A stretch of 33,653 nt of DNA. Source: DAOTVD01 sp034437075 (GTDB taxonomy: Bacteria > Chloroflexota > Anaerolineae > Aggregatilineales > J027). Of the stretch, positions 23,010-31,932 are shown in pieces. Position 1 is the stretch's first letter, and every line of letters begins with the position of its first letter. The notes beneath the pieces were generated by a model. That model made no database searches. It saw nothing but the letters and a program-made list of their open reading frames with translations, and was not told the origin of the DNA. Location: contig DAOTVD010000467.1 of assembly GCA_034437075.1 (NCBI GenBank), positions 1 through 33,653 on the forward strand, written 5' to 3'. Position numbers and translations under genes: made by a program.

Positions 23010-23813
23010 ATGCAGATACGATGGCTTTTCATGTTAGGATGGTTAGTTCTGGTCAGCTTGGCAGCTTGCACGGATGATGCATCCGCGCCCCCGGTGGCGG
23101 TGCCCACACAAGCCGACCCCGCAGCAGTACGCACCCAACTCGCTACGACGCCGGTTCCCGAAGGTTTTGAGACTGTGGCGTTCGATCCTATCGACTACAA
23201 CCGCGATCAGTTGCCCGGTTATCATTTTGAGATCACCGTGAGTTTTGAGGGACAATACACGGCCAGCGGCGAAGACGCTAACGCTGGGTTGGTGATGCAA
23301 GTTTGGGAAAATAGCGTGCAACGCGAGCGGCGCGTCGTGATGAGCTTCACGGGGGATGCACTTTCGGGGGGCTTGCAACGGGTCGAGGCGACGCGCTTCG
23401 AAAATGATTTTTATCTGTTAGATAGCAATGGCATCTGTACACAGAACAGCAGCGCCGCGCGTGAGATCGCGACATTACAGGCCGCGCAGATCGTCGGCGG
23501 CGTACGGCTCGCATTACCGACTGGGCTCTCGCGCGAAATTAACGGCCAGCAGAGTTTTCAGTATGCTTTTGGCGAAGACACCCTGACGCTCAACATCTGG
23601 CAAGATGAAAGCCCTAGCGCGGTGGATGTCCTGAGTGGTGAATTGTGGGTATGGCCCGAATTGAATGTCGCCGCGCGCTTCGGGGTCTCCATTAATACGC
23701 ATAACGAACGGGTGTTGTTTGGCGAGCAGCCCATCACCGGGAATATCACGTACCAGTATAATTTGCTGAACGTCGAAGCCGACCAAAATATCACATTACC
23801 GAACGGATGTTAG
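23010..23813 (+). CDS. Uncharacterised lipoprotein
   Basis: A 267-residue exported protein with a lipoprotein signal (MQIRWLFMLGW, lipobox LAAC at about residue 18) and a mature part of mixed polar strands. Near the end, SGELWVWPELNVAARFGVSI and NITYQYNLLNVEADQNITLP read like a beta-sheet half-barrel, reminiscent of LolA/LppX-type lipid-binding lipoproteins, but I cannot confirm this. The ATG at 23010 is chosen because AGGT lies ten bases upstream and the signal sequence begins there; the frame stays open to 22962. It is divergent from the sorbosone-dehydrogenase-like gene and 70 bases before dnaN, on the same strand. Function unknown. Confidence 0.72.
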   Translation: MQIRWLFMLGWLVLVSLAACTDDASAPPVAVPTQADPAAVRTQLATTPVPEGFETVAFDPIDYNRDQLPGYHFEITVSFEGQYTASGEDANAGLVMQVWENSVQRERRVVMSFTGDALSGGLQRVEATRFENDFYLLDSNGICTQNSSAAREIATLQAAQIVGGVRLALPTGLSREINGQQSFQYAFGEDTLTLNIWQDESPSAVDVLSGELWVWPELNVAARFGVSINTHNERVLFGEQPITGNITYQYNLLNVEADQNITLPNGC

Positions 23814-23841
23814 AACATTTCGCGGGTCTTTCATCACGCGG

Positions 23842-23847
23842 TATAAT
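23842..23847 (+). promoter_or_regulatory. Candidate -10 box of dnaN
   Basis: A consensus TATAAT stands 37 bases before the dnaN start codon. The -35 region (TTCGCG at 23819-23824 with 17-base spacing) is poor, so the promoter would need an activator or rely on the -10 box. Confidence 0.4.
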
Positions 23848-23883
23848 GAAGCAATATCATAGGCAAAAAGAGACACCGAGACT

Positions 23884-25014
23884 ATGCGCGTTTCCGTCTT
23901 GCAAGAAAACCTCCAAAAAGGGCTGAGTATCGTCAACCGGGCAATTCCGGCACGGCCCCAACTTCCTGTACTCTCAAATGTGCTGTTGGCCTCGGATGGT
24001 CAGCGGCTGAAACTGGCGGCTACTAATCTGGAATTGGGCATTATTTGCCGCATTGGCGCCAATATTGATGAAGAAGGCGCGACCACCGTCCCAGGCCGCA
24101 CCTTTTTAGACCTCGTCAGCAATCTATCCCCCGAAGCGGTCAACCTAGAATTGAACCCGCGCACGTTGAATCTACGTATCGAATGTGGGGGAAACACGGG
24201 CAATATTAAATGTGTGGACGCTTCCGAATTTCCATTGATTCCCGAATCGGACGGTCGGCAGGGCGTGGCCGTTCCAGCCGGGGCCTTCAAAGAGATGATC
24301 CAGCATGTCGAATTCGCGGCGGCCAAAGAAGATAATCGCCCGGTTCTGACGGGCGTGCTGGCCCGGTTTGAAGAAAACATGATGACCATGGCGTCAGCCG
24401 ATGGCTATCGCCTGGCGGTACGCAACATCTTTCTGGAAACCCCAGTTAACGATAGCTACCAATTGATTATCCCTGCCAAAACGCTGGTTGAAGTCGCCCG
24501 TATTATCTCCGATGAAGATGATGAGGTGCTCATTTCGTTGCCCGAAGGGCGTAACCAGGTGATGTTTCATCTGAAAAATGTGGATATTGTATCCAGCCTG
24601 ATTGATGGCGATTTCCCAGAGTATGAGGCGATCATACCGCGTTCTCACACCACCACTACCCAACTCTATACCGAAGAACTGCTCAAAGCGTGTAAACGCT
24701 CGGAGGTCTTCGCTAAAGATTCGGCCAATGCCTCAAAGATCGTCATTAATCCATCGGCAACGGGGCTGGGGCGCCTGATGGTCACGTCCCGTTCGCAGGA
24801 AAAAGGCGATAATGAAGGGTTAGTGGATGCATCGGTAGATGGCGAAGAAGTCGAAATTTCCTTTAATATTCGCTATCTTATCGAAGTCTTAAATGTGATC
24901 AAAGAGGATCAGATCATCCTGGAAACGAGCGGCACGGCCAAGCCTGGCCTCATCCGCCCGGTGGGCCGCGAAGATTTTATCCATGTGATCATGCCGATGT
25001 CGGTAGGCACATGA
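23884..25014 (+). CDS. dnaN: DNA polymerase III beta subunit (sliding clamp)
   Basis: A 376-residue clamp of three repeated domains (about 1-120, 125-245, 250-376) that encircles DNA and tethers the replicase. Family signatures are the start MRVSVLQENLQKGLSIVNRA with RPQLPVLSNVLL, the second-domain segment QHVEFAAAKEDNRPVLTGVL with MASADGYRLAVR, and the C-terminal partner-binding end FIHVIMPMSV. Length is standard. It is not next to dnaA, gyrB or recF here, so this is not the usual origin-linked arrangement within the visible range; a second dnaN elsewhere cannot be excluded. The Shine-Dalgarno sequence is weak (AGAGA). No origin-like DnaA-box cluster was seen nearby. Confidence 0.95.
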   Translation: MRVSVLQENLQKGLSIVNRAIPARPQLPVLSNVLLASDGQRLKLAATNLELGIICRIGANIDEEGATTVPGRTFLDLVSNLSPEAVNLELNPRTLNLRIECGGNTGNIKCVDASEFPLIPESDGRQGVAVPAGAFKEMIQHVEFAAAKEDNRPVLTGVLARFEENMMTMASADGYRLAVRNIFLETPVNDSYQLIIPAKTLVEVARIISDEDDEVLISLPEGRNQVMFHLKNVDIVSSLIDGDFPEYEAIIPRSHTTTTQLYTEELLKACKRSEVFAKDSANASKIVINPSATGLGRLMVTSRSQEKGDNEGLVDASVDGEEVEISFNIRYLIEVLNVIKEDQIILETSGTAKPGLIRPVGREDFIHVIMPMSVGT

Positions 25015-25113
25015 GGCTTCGGTTGCCAAAAATAAACACTCGCCCAGGCGAAATATGTTACACTTTCTAGTAGCTAGCCTGGTGCACACACATGATAGGA
25101 TACGATCCCTTAC

Positions 25114-25497
25114 ATGAGTATTCGCATTCTTTATATCGAAGATGATAACAATAATCGCATATTGGTCGAGCGTATTTTACTCGCGGAAGGCTACGATATC
25201 ACAACCGCCCAAAACGCGCGGGATGGAATCGCGCTAGCCGAGAAGATCCAACCCGATATCATCTTAATGGATATTAACATGCCCGAGATGGATGGCTATG
25301 CCGCAACCCAGGCGCTGCGGATGCTACCAGCCTTAGACCATGTGCCGATTGTGGCAGTCACGGCTAATGTGATGAAAGGCGACATGGAAGAAACGCTGGC
25401 AGCCGGCTGTGACGGGTACATTCCCAAGCCGATTGATGTGGATACCTTCTCTTATGAAGTAGAACAGTTCTTGCAAAAAGGAACACGCCAATCGTAG
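25114..25497 (+). CDS. Stand-alone receiver protein (DivK/CheY-like), first of two
   Basis: A 127-residue single receiver domain. The acid pair is in ILYIEDDNNNR, the phospho-acceptor Asp in IILMDINMPEMDG (residue 52), a Thr in VAVTAN and the Lys in YIPKPID, so all switch residues are present. There is no output domain. It must act through protein contact or as a phosphate shuttle. It starts a run of signalling genes on the plus strand: a second receiver, the giant hybrid kinase and the receiver-bearing threonine synthase. The DivK-like motif PIVAVTANVMKGDMEE is common in single receivers attached to hybrid-kinase phosphorelays. The Shine-Dalgarno sequence is weak. Confidence 0.93.
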   Translation: MSIRILYIEDDNNNRILVERILLAEGYDITTAQNARDGIALAEKIQPDIILMDINMPEMDGYAATQALRMLPALDHVPIVAVTANVMKGDMEETLAAGCDGYIPKPIDVDTFSYEVEQFLQKGTRQS

Positions 25498-25551
25498 GGC
25501 CGTGTTATCTGCGGCGTAGAGGATTGCTCGCGTGAGATGAAGGACAAAACG

Positions 25552-25983
25552 ATGACTGAAAACGAAAACCGTTCACCTATAGACCCCGCCGAAGCGCATG
25601 TGCTGGTTGTTGAAGATAATGTGCCCAACTTCGTGCTGATTGCGCGCATGCTGGCGTTTATGGGCGTGCAGCGTTGCGAATGGAAGACCTCCGGCTGGCA
25701 AGTCGTGCAATTTGCCGATACGCTGCCCCGGATTGACCTCATCCTGATGGACATTCGGCTGCCATATGAAGACGGCTACCAGGCCCTGCAAAAAATTCGG
25801 GCCAATCAGCGCCTTAAAGATACGCTGGTGGTCGCTGTCACCGCCGAAGCCAGCGAAGAGCAAATGCAAAAAGCGTCCGATGCCGGCTTCGATGGATTTC
25901 TGGGTAAGCCGCTTGACCCCGACCGTTTCCCGACCCAAATCCGGCGCATTCTGGATGGCGAGTCTGTTTGGGAGTGGAACTAG
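25552..25983 (+). CDS. Stand-alone receiver protein, second of two
   Basis: A 143-residue single receiver with a short N-terminal extension. The acid pair is in VLVVEDNVPNF, the phospho-acceptor Asp in LILMDIRLPYEDG, the Thr in VAVTAE and the Lys in FLGKPLDP. The ATG at 25552 is preferred because AAGGA (25540-25544) lies seven bases upstream; an in-frame ATG at 25537 is also possible. An unusual segment, QRCEWKTSGWQVVQF, replaces the normally variable helix-2/strand-3 region and differs from the first receiver, so the two are not recent copies. It ends 35 bases before the hybrid kinase, implying co-expression and direct partnership. Confidence 0.92.
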   Translation: MTENENRSPIDPAEAHVLVVEDNVPNFVLIARMLAFMGVQRCEWKTSGWQVVQFADTLPRIDLILMDIRLPYEDGYQALQKIRANQRLKDTLVVAVTAEASEEQMQKASDAGFDGFLGKPLDPDRFPTQIRRILDGESVWEWN

Positions 25984-26018
25984 CCCCCGGCCCCATCCTG
26001 ACGTGAGGAAGAAAAACC

Positions 26019-29000
26019 ATGTCGAATGTTCTGTCACGCATATTTAGCTTAGACGCCTACACCGACCCCGCAGCCCAACGCCGGGCTGCAAACTTATATG
26101 GCATCGTCTTGGTGACCCTGGTCATATCGATCTCAGGTGCTGTGGGGCGCGCATTAAGTAATAATGAAGGCCTGGCACCCGCCAACCTGATACTGATTGT
26201 GTATGTCATCGCGCTAGCCAGCTTACTCTATCTCATTCGGCGCGGCCAAGAGCATATCGCGGGCAATGTTTTTATTGCCACTGCCCTCAGCATGACAGCT
26301 TGGAGCATAGCCAGCGTCAATGATCTTCAGGTAACGCCCGTGCTGGGTATCGTGTTCGTGGCAATCATCGCTATTTCAGGGCTCGTATCGCGAAAACGCG
26401 ATGTAATCGCCCTGACGGGCTATGCAGTGGTGCTGTATGGCCTGGGCCTGATCTTGGGTATCGAGCTTCAAGACCCCGTTTTTGGCGATCAAACCGTTGT
26501 CCTCATCGCTTACGGATCATTGGTCATCTTATCCGGCGTCTTCGCCTGGGTGATTGCCAACGACCTAGACCTCGTCAACCAGATTGCCGCCATGAGCGCC
26601 ACCGAGCGTTCTTTGTTCCTGAACCGCACGACCACGGATATTGCCCAACGCATCCTGACGCAAACCGATCTGGAAGACCTGCTGACCGCGACGGTAGAGA
26701 ATATCCGCGCTGGTTTCGAGGATATTTACCACGCGCAAGTCTTTCTGATTGATGAGCGCGGGCAAAACGCCATCCTGCGCGCTAGTACGGGTGAGGTCGG
26801 GCAATCGCTCATCGCGCGCGGTCATTATTTGGCGGTCGGCAGCACAAGCGTCATCGGCCAGGTAACCCAACGCAACGATTACGTTCTGGCGGAGGACGCT
26901 AGCACAGACGCCGTGCACCGAGCTAACGAATTGCTGCCCGAAACACTCACCGAATTGGCATTGCCGCTGCGCTCGCGCGAAGGCGTCATCGGTGCGTTGG
27001 ACGTGCAAAGTACGAAACGCGGCGCATTCTCCACAGACGACGTTACGATTTTGCAAACCCTGGCCGACCAGATCGCGATTGCAGTTGGCAACGCGCGCTT
27101 GCTAGACACCGCCCGCCGCGAAGCCGAACGCGCCCGCGCGCTCGCCGAAGCGGGCCAAATTACCAGCCGGATTTCGGTGGACTTCGAACGCGGCCTGAAA
27201 GATTTGTTCGAAACCATTGCGGTGCCGGGGGGCTATTCGCACTGGTGGCTGGGCCTCTTGCAAACCGATGGGCGCCATTTGCGCAGCATCACCAGCCAGG
27301 CTTCACCCCAAACAGGCTTGCTTATTCCCTATGAATTTGATCTGGAAACCGATCAAAATACGATTGTCCAGAGTTTCAACGTCCAGCAAACGGTTATCGT
27401 CAACGATGCGACCTCGCCGAATGCTTTGCCCACGGGATTACAAGATACCTTCGGTAAACATCTGGCGACGCCCATTTATGGGCCGGATGGCCAGCAACAA
27501 CTTGGCACCTTGTTGGTTGGGCGCGAAAAAGATGCGCCCGATTTATCGGAGCAGGACGTTAACCTGGCCTTGGCGCTCTCCAATCAGATTAGCATTGCTC
27601 TGGAAAACCAGCGCTTGTTCACGGAATTGGCCAACGAACAAGCCACCCTCCAATCTATTCTGGATACCATCGCGGTGAGCGTCGTGGTGGTAGACCCGCA
27701 AGGCAAGATCACACTCACCAACGAACGTTCGCAAGGTTTCTGGGGGCGCGTACTCGCAGTCGGTGAAGACTTCCACGCAGCAAACCGTATTTACCGCACC
27801 GGAACCAATGATTTGTACCCGAGCCACGACTTGCCGATCAATGTGGCATTGCAACGGCGGGAGCTCCATATCGCAGAAGACATGACCCTGCAACGCCCCG
27901 ACGGGATGCAGATTGACATGCTCGCCCAGGCCGCCCCCATCTTGAACCCGCGCGATAAAAGCGTGACCTCCATTGTGGCGGTCTACCAAGACATCACCGA
28001 ACTGCGCGAACTGGAACGCGCCCTGCAAGAAAGCCTCAGCGAGACGACCCGGCTCTACGAAGCATCGCGCAGTATCTCGCACGCCAGTACAATGCCCCAA
28101 ATCTCGGAAGCTGTGGCTAACCAAATGCTCTCGCTATCACCCAGCCAGATTTATATCACGCTGAAATCGCCCAATTCCGAAGGCGAATCGCTCTCAGAGA
28201 TCGAACTGACGTATGCGTGGCCGCCCCAACCAGAAAAATCTGTGGCTGATTTGGCGCTTCCGTACCCGGTTGTAATGCCCGACCTGGGCACGGGCACTAC
28301 CAATTTGACCTTCGCCACCGCGAATTTACATGCGCTACCTGGCATTACCGAAGATGATATTGCCGCCCTAGAAGCACGCGGCATCTATTCGCTTACGGTG
28401 TTGCCGTTGGAAGTCCGTGGCGAAGTCTACGGCGCTATTATCGGTATTTTTGATGAAAAGCGTCATTTTTCACCCGAGGAACGCCGCTTTTTGCTGACCC
28501 TGGCCGACCAGACAGCGGTCGCTGTGGACGCGGTACGGTCCTTCCAAAAAACGCAAGCGACCTTGCAGTCAATTTCGAAGCTGTATTCAGCCAGCCGAAC
28601 GATTGCCGAGCAACAAGATATCGATCAAGTGCTGAGTATTGTGCAAGACTATATTATGGAAATGGAACCCATTAGCGTCGAAGTGCTGCTAGCGGGTGAC
28701 CAGGAAAACCCGGATGCCGAATTGCGCGAGGCCCTCATTTGGTCGCGAGATGGCAGTACCGCTGGCCGCATCTTGGCGCCCCTGCAAGAGCAGTTTGACT
28801 TGTTATCTGGGGCATCATACTTCATCGAAGATGTTGACCAACCCTTGGCCGAACATGCCGACTTGTGCACCGCGTTACGTCAATCTGACCCTACCTATCG
28901 CGCGGTCGTCTCCATCCCCTTTGCGGCGGCAGGCCAGCCTACCGGGCGCTTGAGCATCGGCTTTGACAGCCCGCGCAAATTCGACCAAGACAATCAGCAA

Positions 29001-31802
29001 TTCTTGCGCATGTTGGCCGACTCCACCGCCTATATCATCGAAAACGACATCCTCTTTCGGCAGACGCAAGACTCGCTTGAAGAAACCGGCATCCTTTACC
29101 AGGCGATCCGGGCTTTCGCGAACGCCGATGACCAAGAAGGCATTCTGCAAGCCATCATCGACTATGCCGCAGACCCGGCGGTTGATAAGGCGATGTTGTG
29201 CCTGCTATTAACCGAAAGTTGGGATAGCCCCAACGCGCTGATGGAAGTCGTGGTCAGTTGGATGCGTAAAGACTCGGTCGATCTGACGGGCATGCGCTTC
29301 ACCGCCGAGCAATTCCCTAGTTGGGAACAGATTTCCACCCAAAAAATCCTCTGGGTGGATAATGTCATGCAACATGACCTGCTGGACGAAACCGCCCGCA
29401 TGGGCTACCGGGCCCTGGATATTGCCTCGTTTGTGATTGTGCCGTTGCGTATCGGCACGCGCGCGCAAGGCGCGATCCTACTCGGCTCGACAGACCCCCG
29501 CCAACATACCGAACGCGAAATTCGCATTTATCAATCCTTGGCCGACCAAGCGGCGATTACGCTAGAAAACAAACGACTCTACGACGAAACCGAACAACGC
29601 GCCCGGCAGTTGGCCACGTCGGCGCGAGTGAGCCGGGCGGCGAGTTCTATCTTGCAATTGGAAGAACTGATGCCCGAAATGGTCGATTTGATCAAAGAAG
29701 CATTTGGCTATGACCAGGTGCAAATCTTTCTGCTGAGCGACTCGGGCAAAGATGCGATCTTGCGCGCTTCGACTGGCGAAGCTGGGCAGCAGCTTCTCTC
29801 CATCCAGCATAGCCTGCCCGTGGGCTCGCGTTCTGTAATCGGCACTGTCACCGAAACGGGTAAACCCTCCATTGCTTTGGATACTGCCGACGCGCGTGTG
29901 ATCCACAAGCCCAACCCCTATTTGCCCAATACCCGCTCCGAAATGGCCATTCCGCTGATTTCGCGCGGCAAAATCTTAGGCGCGCTAGACGTGCAATCGA
30001 ACCAGCCAGGCGCCTTCACCGAAGGGGATGTGCGCGTGCTGACCGTGTTGGCCGACCAACTCGCTGTCGCTATCGAAAATGCATCGTTGTTCGAGGTCTC
30101 TCAGCGGCGCACAGAAGAAATGGGCTTTTTGTTCACCATCACCGCCGAGTCCACGACATCTGGCGACCTGCGCGATATTTTGAACCGAGTGGTCGAGCTT
30201 CTGCTAGATCAATTGACGGCCAATTTGGCCATGGCCTATCTGTTTGAAGAAGAACCCCAAGAATTGGTTGTGGGTGGGGTCGCCAGCACTGAAGCGGCTT
30301 GGCGTGACCTCGCACAATACCCCGTGTTGCCCCTGGATAGCGACGATATTGTCGCCAATGTCGGGCGGTCTTCGATCCCCGCGATGCTGCAAGACACCTC
30401 ATCCGCACAGACACAACAAACCCGGCACCCTAGCTTGCAATCTGGCATCTATATGCCGCTCATCACCAGCGATAGCTTCATTGGCGTTCTGGTACTAGAA
30501 AGCGAACATCCCAACCAATTTGACGACAGCACGCTGGCGCTCTTGCAAGCAATGACGGGCTCGCTATCTGCCGTGGTACAAAATACCCGCTTGCTCGACG
30601 ACATCCGAGCAGCGAATGAACGTTTGCGCGAGGTTGACAAGCTGAAAACTAACTTCTTGGCTGCCATGAGCCACGAACTACGTACACCGCTAAACTCGAT
30701 TATCGGCTTTTCGCGCGTCATCCTGAAGGGCATCGATGGGCCAATCACGGAACAGCAAGAGCAAGACCTGCAAACTATTCATGACAGCGGTAAGCATCTG
30801 CTGGGGCTGGTGAACGACATTCTGGATCAGGCCAAGATCGAAGCGGGCAAAATGGAACTCTCGCGCAAATACTTCGATATGGTCGAAGTCATTAATGGCG
30901 TGATGGCTTCGGCAGTCGGCCTAACCAAAGAAAAGCCGATTCGGCTCAATACGGAAATCGAGACCGATCTGCCCATGGTGTATGGTGACGAATTCCGCTC
31001 GCGGCAAGTGCTCTTTAATCTGATCTCGAATGCGGCGAAGTTCACCCGCGAGGGAAGCATCACCACCTCAGCAACCCGCATCACGGACGGCCCCTATGAA
31101 TTCGTGCGAATCTCCGTTACGGATACGGGCGTGGGCATTAGCGAAAAAGACTTCCCCATGCTGTTTGAGTCCTTCCAACAGGTGGATAATTCGACCACGC
31201 GCGAAGCAGAGGGCACGGGCTTGGGGCTACCATTGGCCAAATCGCTGGCCGAGCTTCAGGGCGGGCGCATCTGGGTCGAAAGTGAGGTCGGGCTGGGGTC
31301 AACATTTAGCTTTACGATCCCCATTCAGCCATATGAAGACCTGCTGCCCGAACTAGAAGCCGAAGCAGAAGAGCTCAGTCATACCCAACAGTCCGAAGCC
31401 GACGCGGCGCTCCCCAGCGAACCACGGCCCATGAAGGCGATCATCATGGTGGATGACAACATCGACATTATCAACGGTTTCCGGCGCAACCTGAACCAAG
31501 AAGGCTATGACATTACCGGGGTCACTAAGCTGGATGACCTAGATACCATGCTGATGAAATTGCAACCCGTGGCCATTGTCCTGAAATTAGAAATGGAAGC
31601 AGATGGCGGGTGGCGTTTGCTAGAACAGTTGGCCGACCATCCTATCGCGAGCCAAGTGCCCATTATTGCCACTAGCCAATCCCCGAATGGGGATGCCGAA
31701 CGCAGCCGGCAATCTGGCGCCACGGTGCATCTGACGCGCCCCTTTACCCCCCAAGCCTTGGTACACGCGATTCAGAATAACGCCCCAACACCATCAGAAT
31801 AA
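26019..31802 (+). CDS. Giant multi-GAF hybrid histidine kinase with degenerate receiver
   Basis: A 1927-residue membrane sensor kinase. In order: six membrane helices (about 25-180); GAF1 (216-362); GAF-like 2 (371-544); PAS (546-667, ending VYQDITELRELE); GAF3 (677-842); GAF4 (849-1016); GAF5 (1021-1194); GAF6 (1195-1367); GAF7 (1370-1540); HisKA with phospho-site His1552 in MSHELRTPLN; HATPase with the N box (FNLISNAAKFT), DTGVGIS and GTGLGLPLAKS; and a C-terminal receiver (about 1805-1925). GAF1 and GAF6 share long motifs (AILRASTGE, GALDVQS), a sign of internal duplication. The receiver keeps D1812/D1813, but the phospho-acceptor Asp is Lys1856 and the signature Lys is Arg1907, so it should not be phosphorylated. 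GAGGA lies nine bases before the ATG. Ligands of the GAF domains are unknown. Confidence 0.95.
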   Translation: MSNVLSRIFSLDAYTDPAAQRRAANLYGIVLVTLVISISGAVGRALSNNEGLAPANLILIVYVIALASLLYLIRRGQEHIAGNVFIATALSMTAWSIASVNDLQVTPVLGIVFVAIIAISGLVSRKRDVIALTGYAVVLYGLGLILGIELQDPVFGDQTVVLIAYGSLVILSGVFAWVIANDLDLVNQIAAMSATERSLFLNRTTTDIAQRILTQTDLEDLLTATVENIRAGFEDIYHAQVFLIDERGQNAILRASTGEVGQSLIARGHYLAVGSTSVIGQVTQRNDYVLAEDASTDAVHRANELLPETLTELALPLRSREGVIGALDVQSTKRGAFSTDDVTILQTLADQIAIAVGNARLLDTARREAERARALAEAGQITSRISVDFERGLKDLFETIAVPGGYSHWWLGLLQTDGRHLRSITSQASPQTGLLIPYEFDLETDQNTIVQSFNVQQTVIVNDATSPNALPTGLQDTFGKHLATPIYGPDGQQQLGTLLVGREKDAPDLSEQDVNLALALSNQISIALENQRLFTELANEQATLQSILDTIAVSVVVVDPQGKITLTNERSQGFWGRVLAVGEDFHAANRIYRTGTNDLYPSHDLPINVALQRRELHIAEDMTLQRPDGMQIDMLAQAAPILNPRDKSVTSIVAVYQDITELRELERALQESLSETTRLYEASRSISHASTMPQISEAVANQMLSLSPSQIYITLKSPNSEGESLSEIELTYAWPPQPEKSVADLALPYPVVMPDLGTGTTNLTFATANLHALPGITEDDIAALEARGIYSLTVLPLEVRGEVYGAIIGIFDEKRHFSPEERRFLLTLADQTAVAVDAVRSFQKTQATLQSISKLYSASRTIAEQQDIDQVLSIVQDYIMEMEPISVEVLLAGDQENPDAELREALIWSRDGSTAGRILAPLQEQFDLLSGASYFIEDVDQPLAEHADLCTALRQSDPTYRAVVSIPFAAAGQPTGRLSIGFDSPRKFDQDNQQFLRMLADSTAYIIENDILFRQTQDSLEETGILYQAIRAFANADDQEGILQAIIDYAADPAVDKAMLCLLLTESWDSPNALMEVVVSWMRKDSVDLTGMRFTAEQFPSWEQISTQKILWVDNVMQHDLLDETARMGYRALDIASFVIVPLRIGTRAQGAILLGSTDPRQHTEREIRIYQSLADQAAITLENKRLYDETEQRARQLATSARVSRAASSILQLEELMPEMVDLIKEAFGYDQVQIFLLSDSGKDAILRASTGEAGQQLLSIQHSLPVGSRSVIGTVTETGKPSIALDTADARVIHKPNPYLPNTRSEMAIPLISRGKILGALDVQSNQPGAFTEGDVRVLTVLADQLAVAIENASLFEVSQRRTEEMGFLFTITAESTTSGDLRDILNRVVELLLDQLTANLAMAYLFEEEPQELVVGGVASTEAAWRDLAQYPVLPLDSDDIVANVGRSSIPAMLQDTSSAQTQQTRHPSLQSGIYMPLITSDSFIGVLVLESEHPNQFDDSTLALLQAMTGSLSAVVQNTRLLDDIRAANERLREVDKLKTNFLAAMSHELRTPLNSIIGFSRVILKGIDGPITEQQEQDLQTIHDSGKHLLGLVNDILDQAKIEAGKMELSRKYFDMVEVINGVMASAVGLTKEKPIRLNTEIETDLPMVYGDEFRSRQVLFNLISNAAKFTREGSITTSATRITDGPYEFVRISVTDTGVGISEKDFPMLFESFQQVDNSTTREAEGTGLGLPLAKSLAELQGGRIWVESEVGLGSTFSFTIPIQPYEDLLPELEAEAEELSHTQQSEADAALPSEPRPMKAIIMVDDNIDIINGFRRNLNQEGYDITGVTKLDDLDTMLMKLQPVAIVLKLEMEADGGWRLLEQLADHPIASQVPIIATSQSPNGDAERSRQSGATVHLTRPFTPQALVHAIQNNAPTPSE

Positions 31803-31932
31803 TCGTTCGATTGTCGCCCATGGCCTGCTTGTCTATCCATGGGTGACCATCTGACACCCACCGCCCGCATCCTACACCATCCAAATGTGATGCCGTTCTG
31901 TAGGCCTAACCGAGAGATAAGAACAATTTAAT
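31803..31932 (+). other. 130-base gap with two alternative hairpins before the threonine synthase gene
   Basis: CCCATGG (31817-31823) can pair with CCATGGG (31837-31843), or GGGTG (31841-31845) with CACCC (31855-31859). The two stems share the GGG at 31841-31843 and exclude each other. No T-run follows either. The gap otherwise holds no gene, and the Shine-Dalgarno sequence before 31933 is weak. A leader-type control of the following gene is conceivable but unsupported by further signals. Confidence 0.3.

Noticed and set aside
23814..23883. Replication origin next to dnaN
   Set aside because: No cluster of DnaA boxes, no dnaA gene and no AT-rich unwinding region were seen in the short gap.
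25537..25551. Upstream ATG as start of the second stand-alone receiver
   Set aside because: The ATG at 25552 has AAGGA at an ideal distance, while the one at 25537 has its purine-rich motif 13 bases away.
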